Shown piece after piece: positions 45,101 to 53,589 of a stretch of 64,000 nt of DNA. The notes beneath the pieces are model-generated. The model did no database searches, was not told the origin of the DNA, and saw only the letters and a list, made by a program, of their open reading frames with translations. How positions within the stretch are numbered: the stretch's first letter is position 1; each line of letters opens with the position of its first letter. Source of the DNA: Novipirellula caenicola (GTDB lineage: Bacteria; Planctomycetota; Planctomycetia; Pirellulales; Pirellulaceae); assembly GCF_039545035.1 (NCBI RefSeq), contig NZ_BAABRO010000007.1, positions 266,748 to 330,747 on the forward strand. Direction: 5' to 3'. A program made the translations under genes and the position numbers.

Positions 45101-46357
45101 GAACTCGAACACAGTCACGAGCATCCCGGTCGCGACATTTTAGAGACACTCTCGCTGCGTTACCGCAAACCAGAGATTTTGGACCTGCAACACCGTGGCG
45201 AGTACATCTATGCGGCTTGTGGTGAAGGTGGCTTCCGCGTTTTCGACATCGCGTTCATCGATCACAAGGCATTTAGTGAGCGGATCACGACCGCACCGGT
45301 CTCGCCGCTCGGGCAACGTTTCTATGTCCGAACCAAACATGCCACCGGCGTCGCCGCACCGAGCACGATCGCGCCCGATCCGACTCGCAAACAGGACCCT
45401 GCGAATGAAGAGTCCGCGATTCATCCGCTGTACGCCTACATCTATGTGACCGACAAAGAAGAAGGTTTGATCTTGGTCGGTGCCGGTACCTTGCTTGACG
45501 GCAATCCGCTGAATAATTTCTTGGAACGCGCGTTGACGTTCAATCCAGACGGCATACTCGATGGAGCCGAATCGATCTCGATCGTCGGGACGTATGCCTA
45601 CATCTGTTGCGAAGAAGGCCTGGTGGTGGTCGATTTAGATGACCCCATGAAACCGAAAATCACCAGCGTGGTGGGGCACCACGAGCTCGATCACCCGCAC
45701 CGTGTCGCGGTTCAGTTCCGTTATGGATTTGTTACCGATAAAGAGGGCGTGAAGGTGCTTGATTGCACCGATCTTGCGCATCCGCACGTGGTTCATCATG
45801 TGCCATTGGAAGATGCACATGGCATCTACGTCGCACGAACTTATGCGTATGTTGCTGCTGGAAAACACGGGCTTGCCATTTTGGATGTCGAAAATCCGCT
45901 ACGAGCTCATGTGGATCAGATCTATGACGCGAACGGTTGCATCAATGATGCTCATGATGTCCAGTTAGGGATCACCAACGTCAGCCAATTCGCCTACGTC
46001 GCCGATGGCAAAAATGGACTGCGGGTGATCCAGTTGACCAGTCCCGAGGTGCATGGAAACGATGGCTTTAGTCCTCGTCCACAGCCGTATTTGGTTGCCA
46101 GCTACAAGTTGCCCAAAAACGGGCATGCGTTGGCAATTAGCCGTGGGATCGACCGTGACCGTGCGGTTGATGAAAGTGGAAATCAGATCGCGGTCTTTGG
46201 CCGCATCGGTGCACGTCCGCTAAATAAGGCCGAGGCCGAAAAGATGTATCGGCGTCCGGATGGCACACCATGGTTCACCAGCGACGATATCTTCGACTCC
46301 AAAGTCTTCGATTATCCCCAAGACCTCGGTGGCGTCCGTTTCCGAATCTCGGACTAG
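42137..46357 (+). CDS. Ten-heme c-type cytochrome fused to a C-terminal LVIVD-type beta-propeller
   Basis: A 1406-residue exported protein (signal peptide FQLTFLVCLASSSAGWAQ). Ten CxxCH heme motifs are seen, at about residues 154, 174, 236, 398, 463, 618, 645, 778, 789 and 910 (CIHCH, CTDCH, CGQCH, CSACH, CMVCH, CVDCH, CIDCH, CIACH, CFGCH, CTDCH). Many extra His residues can serve as distal ligands. From about residue 930 the pattern changes to repeats such as YIYAACGEGGFRVFDI, YAYICCEEGLVVVDLDD and YAYVAAGKHGLAILDVENP, characteristic of LVIVD beta-propellers. ATG 42137 is preferred; GTG 42125 in frame is possible. Coupled with the preceding barrel gene, it could form an envelope electron conduit with a surface-facing propeller. 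Confidence 0.93.
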   Translation: MNCRRIFQLTFLVCLASSSAGWAQSPQQRIATLRDFLNANRQAESERPTADRPVVQVAATDSHAAPIVTAAPPNIPPENIPAQKIPFPSGSYHGKARVAGASEPGIGRRGEDPWDLARRLGIADNASYPIPEDLRFDDLARQSAADAHAKSVGCIHCHTDVGHMHPVNSIQIGCTDCHGGDATSTDIKTAHVWPQYGPAWKDSANPVRSYTILNHESPEFIRFMNPGDLRVAHIACGQCHANEVLQLRKSMMTNGCMLWGAALYNNGATGNKRPQHGESYSMNGKPQIMQTVPPPTEYEMRHKGVLASLNPLIPYQVSQPGNVLRIFERGGRFRPEIGIPERLEEPGRPRERLSLRGLGTENRTDPVYIGLAKTRLLDPTLNFLGTNDHPGDYRSSGCSACHVLYANDRSPTASGFLAKYGNNGTAAAERDEWVKYIDPTIRKDQPGHPIQHKFELRMPTSQCMVCHIHPGTNVLNSYLGYMWWDNETDGELMYPEEQKELTAEEYMRATESNPNEAAARGHWSDPEFLANVSDLNPHLRHTQFADFHGHGWVYRAVFKKDRHGTLLDWKNDPLPEVSTEQLQEAVKPSTPTEQQVGRCRPDAPVHMQDIHMEKGMHCVDCHFYQDSHGNTKLYGEVRAAIEIQCIDCHGTAEESLVEKVDKQLEAGEVARLPTSGPAAPEGGTNLLTLGTTFDKPRFEILREPGKAPRLIQRSTVEPDLFWEVKQTADTVRPDHPDYNARSHAAKTVRMGADGRPTWGGTSTNDLLACAHRNENMSCIACHSSWNPSCFGCHLPQRANIKSPELHNEGDVTRNRTSYNFQTLRDDVFMLARDGTVTGNRIGPARSSCAIHVTSYNANREAIYTQQQTISGDGMSGIAFSTNVPHTVRGGAGLINETDPGHGGVYETKSCTDCHLSVNNDNNAIMTQLLMQGTGYTNFIGKYCYVAAGEHGFEAVVVTENTEPQAVIGSSLHQLAYPENYEEHLEHDRELEHSHEHPGRDILETLSLRYRKPEILDLQHRGEYIYAACGEGGFRVFDIAFIDHKAFSERITTAPVSPLGQRFYVRTKHATGVAAPSTIAPDPTRKQDPANEESAIHPLYAYIYVTDKEEGLILVGAGTLLDGNPLNNFLERALTFNPDGILDGAESISIVGTYAYICCEEGLVVVDLDDPMKPKITSVVGHHELDHPHRVAVQFRYGFVTDKEGVKVLDCTDLAHPHVVHHVPLEDAHGIYVARTYAYVAAGKHGLAILDVENPLRAHVDQIYDANGCINDAHDVQLGITNVSQFAYVADGKNGLRVIQLTSPEVHGNDGFSPRPQPYLVASYKLPKNGHALAISRGIDRDRAVDESGNQIAVFGRIGARPLNKAEAEKMYRRPDGTPWFTSDDIFDSKVFDYPQDLGGVRFRISD

Positions 46358-46373
46358 GTTCTGTCTGAAAGCC

Positions 46374-47046
46374 GTAGCGGAAGTCGCGGGCAGCTTGTTG
46401 TTTTAGTCGTACGATGGACTTCCTAGTCCGTCGAATCCACCATTGACGGACTAGGAAGTCCATCATACGCCCTTGCCGCAGGAAATTTTACTAAATCAAC
46501 AAGCCTGCAAGCGTTTCGGAGGGGTACTCGTCGTGGAACGAAAGTCGTCAACGGCTTGTTGTTTTAGTCGTACGATGGACTTCCTAGTCCGTCGAATCCA
46601 TCATTGACGGACTAGGAAGTCCATCATACGCCCTTGCCGCAGGAAACTTCACTAAATCAACAAACCTGCAAGCGTTTTGGAGGGGCACTCGTCGCGGAAC
46701 GAAAGTCGCGGGCGGCTTGTTGTTTTAGTCGTACGATGGACTTTCTAGTCCGTCGAATCCACCATTGACGGACTAGGAAGTCCATCATACGCCCTTGCCG
46801 CAGGAAATTTTACTAGATCAACAAGCCTGCAAGCGTTTTGGAGGGGTGCCCGTCGTGGAACGAAAGTCGTCAACGGCTTGTTGTTTTAGTCGTACGATGG
46901 ACTTCCTAGTCCGTCGAATCCACCATTGACGGACTAGAAAGTCCATCATACGCCCTTGCCGCAGGAAACTTTACTAGATCAACAAGCCTGCAAGCGTTTT
47001 GGAGGGGTGCCCGTCGTGGAACGAAAGTCTTGACGACTTCCGCTAC
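46374..47046. repeat. Array of four family-A units bounded by terminal inverted repeats
   Basis: The core CGTACGATGG starts at 46409, 46569, 46730 and 46891 (period 160-161). Each unit has the palindrome GTACGATGGACTTCCTAGTC/inverse, the spacer CCCTTGCCGCAGGAAA, and the joint AACAAGCCTGCAAGCGTTT(T/C)GGAGGGG. The whole array begins with GTAGCGGAAGTCG and ends with its inverse CGACTTCCGCTAC, so it looks like one element whose interior has been amplified. It lies between the convergent cytochrome and cyclase genes. Confidence 0.92.
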
Positions 47047-47120
47047 GGCACACTTTCGCAAAAAACGGTCGCATCACGTTTGCGCAGACGACTTGGGCAC
47101 TGCAGCGTCTTCCGCGTTCA

Positions 47121-49004
47121 TCACTTGTGTTCAAATACGAACACGGGATCGACGATGGTTTTCTTGTGCGTCAACGCGTCGACCACGCGGCCCAATAACA
47201 ACACACTCGGTGTATCGTCGGCATTCTTGTAGACCAGTGACGCGAGTTCCTTGGCGGCTCCGGCAAGGTCGCTTTTGTGATAACAGTCCAGCGCCCGTTC
47301 GTAACTCAGCCGCATCTGTTGCCAATTTGGGTTGGCGTCGGGATTCAATTCAAACAGCGTGACAACTTCGTTGATCCCCAGCGGTTTGACGTCGGCCAAG
47401 TGACGCGTCTGCAGCACAATCTCACTCGCTGCTCCTTGGCACTTCTCGACTTCACTGAGTGTCGAAGAGGTCAGCAGGACTCGCACTCCAAATGCCTTGG
47501 TCATCCCTTGCACGCGGCTAGCCACATTGACGGTGTTGCCGAGCGGTCCGTATTTAAATTTGACCTTCGATCCGGTGTTACCGACCTGGGCCACCCCCGT
47601 GTTGATTCCAATCCCAAAGCCGAACTGGTCGCTGGTGATGTCGCTCCATTTTTGGCGGAGGGGCTCGATCTGTTCCAGCATCAAACTCGCAGTTCGACAA
47701 GCACGCAGGGCATGATCGGGTTGTTGCGCCGGAGCTCCCCACATCGCCATCAATTCATCGCCGATGTAATCGACCAAAACGCCGTCGGTTTCAATCACAC
47801 ACTGGCTCAGTTCCGTCATCACATCGTTGATCCATTCGATCGTGCGTGCGGGGCCGACCCGTTTCGATACCGCACTGAAGCCGCGGATGTCACAAAACAA
47901 CACGGTGACTTCGGCGTCTCGGCCAAGCAGCAGGTTTTCGTTTTTCTCGAGTCGATCGGTCACCGCGGGCGAGAAGAATTGAGTCAACGAAGCTCGCAGC
48001 GATTCTTCGTGTTGGCGTGCCAGCCCCGAGGCCACGGCGCTGGCCATGACTTCTAATAACGCGGCTTCCAGTTCTCCGATCGGTTCGTTGCTTCGTTCGT
48101 CCACCACGCGGCGGTCGCCATAGACGACTCCAATCACGTCGCCTCGTTTGTCGAACATTGGTGCAGCGACGGCACGATCCAGGCTGATCATCGACGAGCC
48201 CGCGGTCTGCAGATAGCTGTCGGGTTCGTAGATCACCGTTTTCTTGGTTTGCAGTACGTTATCCAACAATCGAGTGCTGCCCGAAGGTAGCGGTTCGACC
48301 GTTTTGCTGTCGGTGAAATTGATTGACGAATCCGATTCGAACGAAAACATCGAGCGAACGGTCCAGTGTTCTTTTTCAAACAGAATCACATACGCACGAT
48401 CGAGTTCAATCATGTTGGCAACCGCACGGACTGCCGCTTCGAAGAATTCGTTCGACCCGGCGGCCTTTTGCACCACGGTCAACGCTTGTCGGACCAAGCT
48501 GACCGCGACCGCGGCGGGATTCTTGTCGCTGGCTTCGTTTTTAAGTTGCCCAAGCCGAGCGTCTTGGTTGCCGAGCGTCATACTCGATTCGACCGCGTCG
48601 AGTGTCCGCATCGTGCGGTCGAATTCGACCGGCGCCTTCATCGATTTCAGCGTGAAGCTCAGGATCAATTGCTGAGGCAATTGGACGGTGACGTTGCCTG
48701 GGACTGAAAAGGATTGCCCGGGGCCGACGCTCAAGTTTTCGTCGCTAATTTGGAAACTGTTGGTCGAGTGGATGTTGACCAATCGCAGCCCCCCCTCGCC
48801 ATTGTCTTCGATTCGCAACGAACGCCGCGAAACGCCAATCATATCAATCGGTGCGACGGCCAGGCGGAAGTTGCCATTGCCGACGTTCTGAGTACGCAGC
48901 AATTCCTCGCCATGGTCCATCCGGCCGATCTCTAAGGGCAAATTCGCCTTGTAGACGTGGTTGGTCTCGTTACCCAATTTGACAATCACGTCAACAAAGT
49001 TCAC
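47121..49004 (-). CDS. Class III adenylate/guanylate cyclase with FHA-like and GAF domains
   Basis: A 627-residue signalling enzyme. The start GTG 49004 has GAGG eight bases upstream; a TTG at 49082 in the same frame is less likely. Residues about 1-125 look FHA-like (LPLEIGRM, VSRRSLRIED, VNIHSTNSFQI). Residues about 150-340 form a GAF domain. The catalytic domain starts near residue 370: TVLFCDIRGFS (first metal Asp), DYIGDELMAMWGAP (second Asp) and LGNTVNVASRVQG (transition-state Asn/Arg). No membrane segment is seen, so it is probably cytosolic. The FHA module suggests control by a phosphothreonine protein. Confidence 0.92.
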   Translation of the reverse strand: MNFVDVIVKLGNETNHVYKANLPLEIGRMDHGEELLRTQNVGNGNFRLAVAPIDMIGVSRRSLRIEDNGEGGLRLVNIHSTNSFQISDENLSVGPGQSFSVPGNVTVQLPQQLILSFTLKSMKAPVEFDRTMRTLDAVESSMTLGNQDARLGQLKNEASDKNPAAVAVSLVRQALTVVQKAAGSNEFFEAAVRAVANMIELDRAYVILFEKEHWTVRSMFSFESDSSINFTDSKTVEPLPSGSTRLLDNVLQTKKTVIYEPDSYLQTAGSSMISLDRAVAAPMFDKRGDVIGVVYGDRRVVDERSNEPIGELEAALLEVMASAVASGLARQHEESLRASLTQFFSPAVTDRLEKNENLLLGRDAEVTVLFCDIRGFSAVSKRVGPARTIEWINDVMTELSQCVIETDGVLVDYIGDELMAMWGAPAQQPDHALRACRTASLMLEQIEPLRQKWSDITSDQFGFGIGINTGVAQVGNTGSKVKFKYGPLGNTVNVASRVQGMTKAFGVRVLLTSSTLSEVEKCQGAASEIVLQTRHLADVKPLGINEVVTLFELNPDANPNWQQMRLSYERALDCYHKSDLAGAAKELASLVYKNADDTPSVLLLGRVVDALTHKKTIVDPVFVFEHK

Positions 49005-49170
49005 TACAGGATCCTCACCGGAATTTTCAAATACGAAGTCATTAACAAGGAAATGAGGCCATCCGAATAGGGACACACGCAATTTACTTGCAGCATCTTA
49101 CCGGACCAATTAGCTTCACAATAGCGTTATACCCTATCCTAACGGGAACTCCTTAGCCCTGAGACAACCC

Positions 49171-52100
49171 ATGCCCCGTTTTTCTATGCGTCGCGGTTTG
49201 CGAACTGCTCGTCGTTCCCGTCGCTGTTTGTCGGTCGAGGCGCTGGAAAGCCGCCGCGTGTTGGCGACGTTTGTGGTCGATACCGTCGCCGATAACGATC
49301 CGCAAGCCGGTGTCTGTGTCGCCGCGCCCGCACCCGGAAATGGGACCTGCTCGATTCGTACCGCGATCATCGCTGCGGACAACAATCCGGGGCTCGACCG
49401 TATCGAGATTCCCGCAGGGACTTACAACATCAATCCGAATTTCGGCAGTTTCGACTACGACTCGTCACAAGACATCGACTTTCTCGGTGTTGGCACCAAC
49501 CCTGCGGATGTCGTGATCGATGGTGGTGGTGTTTCTCGCGGGTTTGATATTTTCAGCAGCGGTCCCCCCAACACTGTGACCATGGATAACTTTACGATCC
49601 AAAACGGTGTCGCAAGCGATGGTTCTGGTGGCGGTGCGATCAACATTTTTGGAAGTGCTTCGTTGGTATTGCGGAACATGGTTCTGCAAGACAATCGCGC
49701 CGATGAAGATCCGCTTTTTCCTGGCTTTACCTCATCCGGCGGCGCCGTACAGGCCGGAGTCGATGTGACAATCGAAAATTCAATCTTCCGCCGAAACATC
49801 GCAACTGAAAGTGGCGGTGCAATCGATTTTTCCACCACCGATCAACCTCGCACGTTGACCATCCGTAACTCGACGATCGAAAACAATGATACCGGCGATT
49901 CCGATGTCGATTTCGGGCTCGGCGGAGGCGTCAACGTCAGGGGATTCAATTCCAGTTTGATTTTGGACACCGTTGACATCGCCAACAACATGGCGGGTGA
50001 CTCGGGAGGAGGCGTCTATTTCGAAGGTTCTTCGATCACCGTGACCGATTCCGATTTCACTTCCAATCAAGCGTTGGGATCCGATTCGGGTGGCGGCGGC
50101 TTGTATATCTTTGGCGACGGACAGAGCAATTTTGTGTTCGACGTCAGCGGCGGTCGGTTCGAATCAAACTCGGCAGTTGCCGGAGCCGGTGGTTTGGAAT
50201 CGGTGGACTACAGCGGCACAATCGATGGTACGACATTCTTGCAAAACCAAGTGCTTGGCCAGGGCGACCAATTCGATCAAGGAGGCGGTGCGGTGGCACT
50301 GCTTGCCGATCCCGATAGCAACCGCGTGGTAACGATTCGTAACGCCGATATTCGGCAAAACGAAGCACCGACCGCAGGCGGGATCGCTCTGGTGAATATC
50401 GATCTAGTGCTTGAGGACTCGGTGCTCGATGGCAATCGAACCACCGCAGGCCAAAGCCCCGGCGCCGGAGGCATCGGCGCGGTGAGCAATTCGTTGACTC
50501 AGCAGATGACGATCAATTCGTCAACGATCACCAACAACACTTCGATGACCGAGGCGGGAGGCATTGGCGCGATCGATATTGATCTTGTGATCAACAACTC
50601 GACGATCTCGTCCAACACCGCGTCGGGCGGTCGAGCCGGCGGTATCGGACTGCTCGGCAATCTTCGCAATCCGATTTTGACCGCGTCAGCCGTCACGATT
50701 GCCAACAACCAATCCGGTTCGGACGGTGGCGGGATCGCGTTTGCCGACGCGGGTTTTGATTTGACCAATGTGACGATCACGGGAAACCAATCTGGATTAC
50801 AAGGCGGTGGGATTGCGGTCGGAACGAGTGCCCCAGGGGTGCAACACTCGATCTTGTTCTCGACCGTTGCCGAGAATCAAGCGATCAGCTCGGGATCCAA
50901 TATTGCCGCACAAGGTGAACCGATTTCGATCGCATCGAGTCTGTTTGCCGCAGGCGACGGGTTTGCGTTGCCCGGCACGTTTGTTTCGTTAGGCGGCAAT
51001 CTGGATAGCGGAACAAGTATGGGGTTTAGCGACCCCAGTGATTTGAACAATACCGATCCGTTGCTCGGGCCGCTGCAAGACAATGGAGGTCCGGTGTTTA
51101 CCCGCGCGCTAGCGGCACAAAGCCCCGCGATTGATGCGGCGCGAAATACACAAGTTCTCGTGGACGCACGCGGAACGGTGCGGCCACTAGACGGTGATGG
51201 CGACGGCCAGGCCTTTCCCGATATCGGCGCCTTTGAACGAGTCGCGGTGGTGATTGTCACGGCGGTGGATGATACGTTGAACATCGACGAAGACGATCCG
51301 TTGACCTTCGTCAATGTGCTGGCCAACGACTTGCCCGCCGGAGCGTTGACCGTCACGGCCGTCTCGGCGGCAAACCGTGGCGACGTGACGATCGCCCCGG
51401 GCGGAAACGGGATCAACTACGTGCCTCGCGCCAACGAATTTGGACAAGATGTCTTTACCTATACCGTTAGCAATTCGTTAGGCCAAACCGCATCGGCGAC
51501 CGTGCGTGTCGATATCGCCGCCGTCAATGATCCACCGATCGCTGGGAATGATGTCGTCGACGTTGGCACGCGGCAAGCGTTCACGATTCAAGAATCGAGT
51601 TTGTTAGCAAACGATTTTGTCGGTGCGGCTAACGAATCGAACCAGACCTTGAGTATTTCGAGTCTGCCGGCGACGACGGTTGCCGGCGCGACGATCTCAT
51701 CGCTCGCAGGTGTCATCACGATCACGCCCGATCCTAATTTTGCGGGGCTGAGTGATTCGTTCACTTACACGCTAAGCGATGGAATTGACACCGCCACGGG
51801 AACCGTCGTGTTAAACTTTTCGACGCGAGTCGGAGGTCATGTCTACTGTGACGCCAATGGCAACGGCAGCGAAGATAGCGGCGAAGCCGTGGTGGGAGGA
51901 CGCGTGTTTATCGATGCCGATGGAGATCGCAGCTTTGACATCGGCGAACGAGAAACGCAGACCGATGTGATGGGAGACTATTTCTTTACCGGTTTGGTCA
52001 GCGGCCAAGCGGTGGTCGTGGCAGAAGTGCCTGCGAGTTGTCAAACGATTCCTGATAACCCGGGCGTCGTCCGCAGCCAATTGGATGCAGGGTTGCTCGC

Positions 52101-53580
52101 CCGATCGATCACCGCCGCGGACATGGACGGCAACGGCGACCTCGAGATGATCGTCGCCAGCGATCTATCGGGAACGCTCAGCGTGATTGATGTGGTTGGT
52201 GGAAACCTATCGCTGCAACGTGAAGTGACGCTAGACAATCGGCCTCAATCGGTCTTCGCCTACCCGCCAGCCTCGGCAAACCGTTCGGGCACGCCGTTGA
52301 TCGCGGTTGCCGCCATCGGGCTGCCAAGCGAAGGAGGACAAGTCTACTTTGGTAACGATTCGTATGACTCGTTCCCGATCGCTGCGGGGGCGATCGATGT
52401 GGCAATCGACGATTTTGGCGACGGGTTGCCTACGGTGGTGGTCGCGTCGTTCCGGCAATCGGAATTGACGTTGTTTGCACCGGATGGACGATTCGCACCC
52501 CAAACATTACCAGTCAACGCCTCGCAAATCACATCGGTCTCGACCGGGGATGTTGATGGCGATGGCGACAACGATATTGTCGTGGTCGGAATCGGCTACG
52601 ACACGACGTTTGAAAGTGGTGCGTCCAGTGGCGATAGCGGAAGCGAAATCAGCATTCTACTGAACAACGGCAATGGCAGTTTCTCGCCGCTGACCGACGG
52701 GCAATCCGATCCCAATCTGACCAGCAAGTATGTCGACGTGACGCTAGCGGATATCGATGGCGATGAGCAGCAAGAGATCCTGGCTCTGGATCAACGTCAA
52801 ACGCTTCGAGTTCTGCGATTGGATGGCGGTCAAGTTCGTTTGGTTTCGAGTACCACGGTGACTGCCAAAGCGTCCACATTGGCTGTGGGGGATTTCAATC
52901 GCGATTCGCAGCTTGATGTTGTCGTCGCCAGTAACAGCAATGATGTGATCGAGATATTTGTGGGCGATGGCGGCGGAAATTTCCGCTTGGTCAAATCGAT
53001 CCAGGATGTCTTGAATCCTATCGACTTGACCGTCGCTGATTTTGACCAAGATGGTGTCGACGAGATCGCGGTGGCGAACCTGTATCGCCGTTCACTCGGC
53101 GGCAATAATTCCGATCCATTGTTACCCAGCACGGTGACGGTGCTGAAATTGCAAGTCGCCGAAGCATCCGTTGTCATCGATCAAAGCTCGGTCAGCGTCG
53201 ACTACACCTTCCCTCGCGTGGTGCCGGGTTTTGGCATCTCCTCACGAATGGACGTCAACGCCAACGGAGAGGTTACCGCAAACGATGCGTTGATGGTCAT
53301 CAATCAGCTCAATCGGCAAGGCGGTGGTCAAGGCGAATCATTGGCCCACGAATCATTGGCCCACGAATCATTGGCACGTGTACGAGCAGCCACCGATATC
53401 AATTTGGATGGTGCCACTTCGCCACTTGATGCGTTGTTGGTGATCAATCACTTGAACGAAAATCGCGGCTCAGCCAACGACACTACGGAAGGCGAACAAA
53501 GCCTATGGTTTGATGCGGATGATGACGACAAGGGCTTCGCCGTCGCGGCCGACGAAGTGTTTGCGGCAGGGTTGTTTTGA
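49171..53580 (+). CDS. Giant extracellular protein: beta-helix, cadherin-like, SdrD-like, FG-GAP and dockerin-like modules
   Basis: A 1469-residue secreted protein. The Planc_extracel-type motif (LSVEALESRRVLATFVVDT) lies near residue 20 and leads into a CSLREA-like region (GTCSIRTAIIAADNN). A right-handed beta-helix of Asn/Gly-rich repeats follows to about residue 690. Two cadherin/Big-like repeats come next (VLANDLPAGALTVTAVSAA; NDPPIAGNDVV), then an SdrD-like B repeat (YCDANGNGSEDSGEAVVGG) near 890. FG-GAP/VCBS calcium loops (DGDGDNDIVVVG and others) occupy about 970-1330. The C-terminus has two dockerin-like loops (DVNANGEVTANDALMVINQL; INLDGATSPLDALLVINHL) separated by three ESLAH repeats. 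Adhesion or matrix function is likely; all calcium sites suit seawater. Confidence 0.88.
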   Translation: MPRFSMRRGLRTARRSRRCLSVEALESRRVLATFVVDTVADNDPQAGVCVAAPAPGNGTCSIRTAIIAADNNPGLDRIEIPAGTYNINPNFGSFDYDSSQDIDFLGVGTNPADVVIDGGGVSRGFDIFSSGPPNTVTMDNFTIQNGVASDGSGGGAINIFGSASLVLRNMVLQDNRADEDPLFPGFTSSGGAVQAGVDVTIENSIFRRNIATESGGAIDFSTTDQPRTLTIRNSTIENNDTGDSDVDFGLGGGVNVRGFNSSLILDTVDIANNMAGDSGGGVYFEGSSITVTDSDFTSNQALGSDSGGGGLYIFGDGQSNFVFDVSGGRFESNSAVAGAGGLESVDYSGTIDGTTFLQNQVLGQGDQFDQGGGAVALLADPDSNRVVTIRNADIRQNEAPTAGGIALVNIDLVLEDSVLDGNRTTAGQSPGAGGIGAVSNSLTQQMTINSSTITNNTSMTEAGGIGAIDIDLVINNSTISSNTASGGRAGGIGLLGNLRNPILTASAVTIANNQSGSDGGGIAFADAGFDLTNVTITGNQSGLQGGGIAVGTSAPGVQHSILFSTVAENQAISSGSNIAAQGEPISIASSLFAAGDGFALPGTFVSLGGNLDSGTSMGFSDPSDLNNTDPLLGPLQDNGGPVFTRALAAQSPAIDAARNTQVLVDARGTVRPLDGDGDGQAFPDIGAFERVAVVIVTAVDDTLNIDEDDPLTFVNVLANDLPAGALTVTAVSAANRGDVTIAPGGNGINYVPRANEFGQDVFTYTVSNSLGQTASATVRVDIAAVNDPPIAGNDVVDVGTRQAFTIQESSLLANDFVGAANESNQTLSISSLPATTVAGATISSLAGVITITPDPNFAGLSDSFTYTLSDGIDTATGTVVLNFSTRVGGHVYCDANGNGSEDSGEAVVGGRVFIDADGDRSFDIGERETQTDVMGDYFFTGLVSGQAVVVAEVPASCQTIPDNPGVVRSQLDAGLLARSITAADMDGNGDLEMIVASDLSGTLSVIDVVGGNLSLQREVTLDNRPQSVFAYPPASANRSGTPLIAVAAIGLPSEGGQVYFGNDSYDSFPIAAGAIDVAIDDFGDGLPTVVVASFRQSELTLFAPDGRFAPQTLPVNASQITSVSTGDVDGDGDNDIVVVGIGYDTTFESGASSGDSGSEISILLNNGNGSFSPLTDGQSDPNLTSKYVDVTLADIDGDEQQEILALDQRQTLRVLRLDGGQVRLVSSTTVTAKASTLAVGDFNRDSQLDVVVASNSNDVIEIFVGDGGGNFRLVKSIQDVLNPIDLTVADFDQDGVDEIAVANLYRRSLGGNNSDPLLPSTVTVLKLQVAEASVVIDQSSVSVDYTFPRVVPGFGISSRMDVNANGEVTANDALMVINQLNRQGGGQGESLAHESLAHESLARVRAATDINLDGATSPLDALLVINHLNENRGSANDTTEGEQSLWFDADDDDKGFAVAADEVFAAGLF

Positions 53581-53589
53581 ACGTGATCT

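Noticed and set aside
46374..47046. Possible CRISPR array because of regular repeats
   Set aside because: The period is 160-161 bases, the units are almost identical over their whole length, and each is palindromic; there are no unique spacers and no cas genes.
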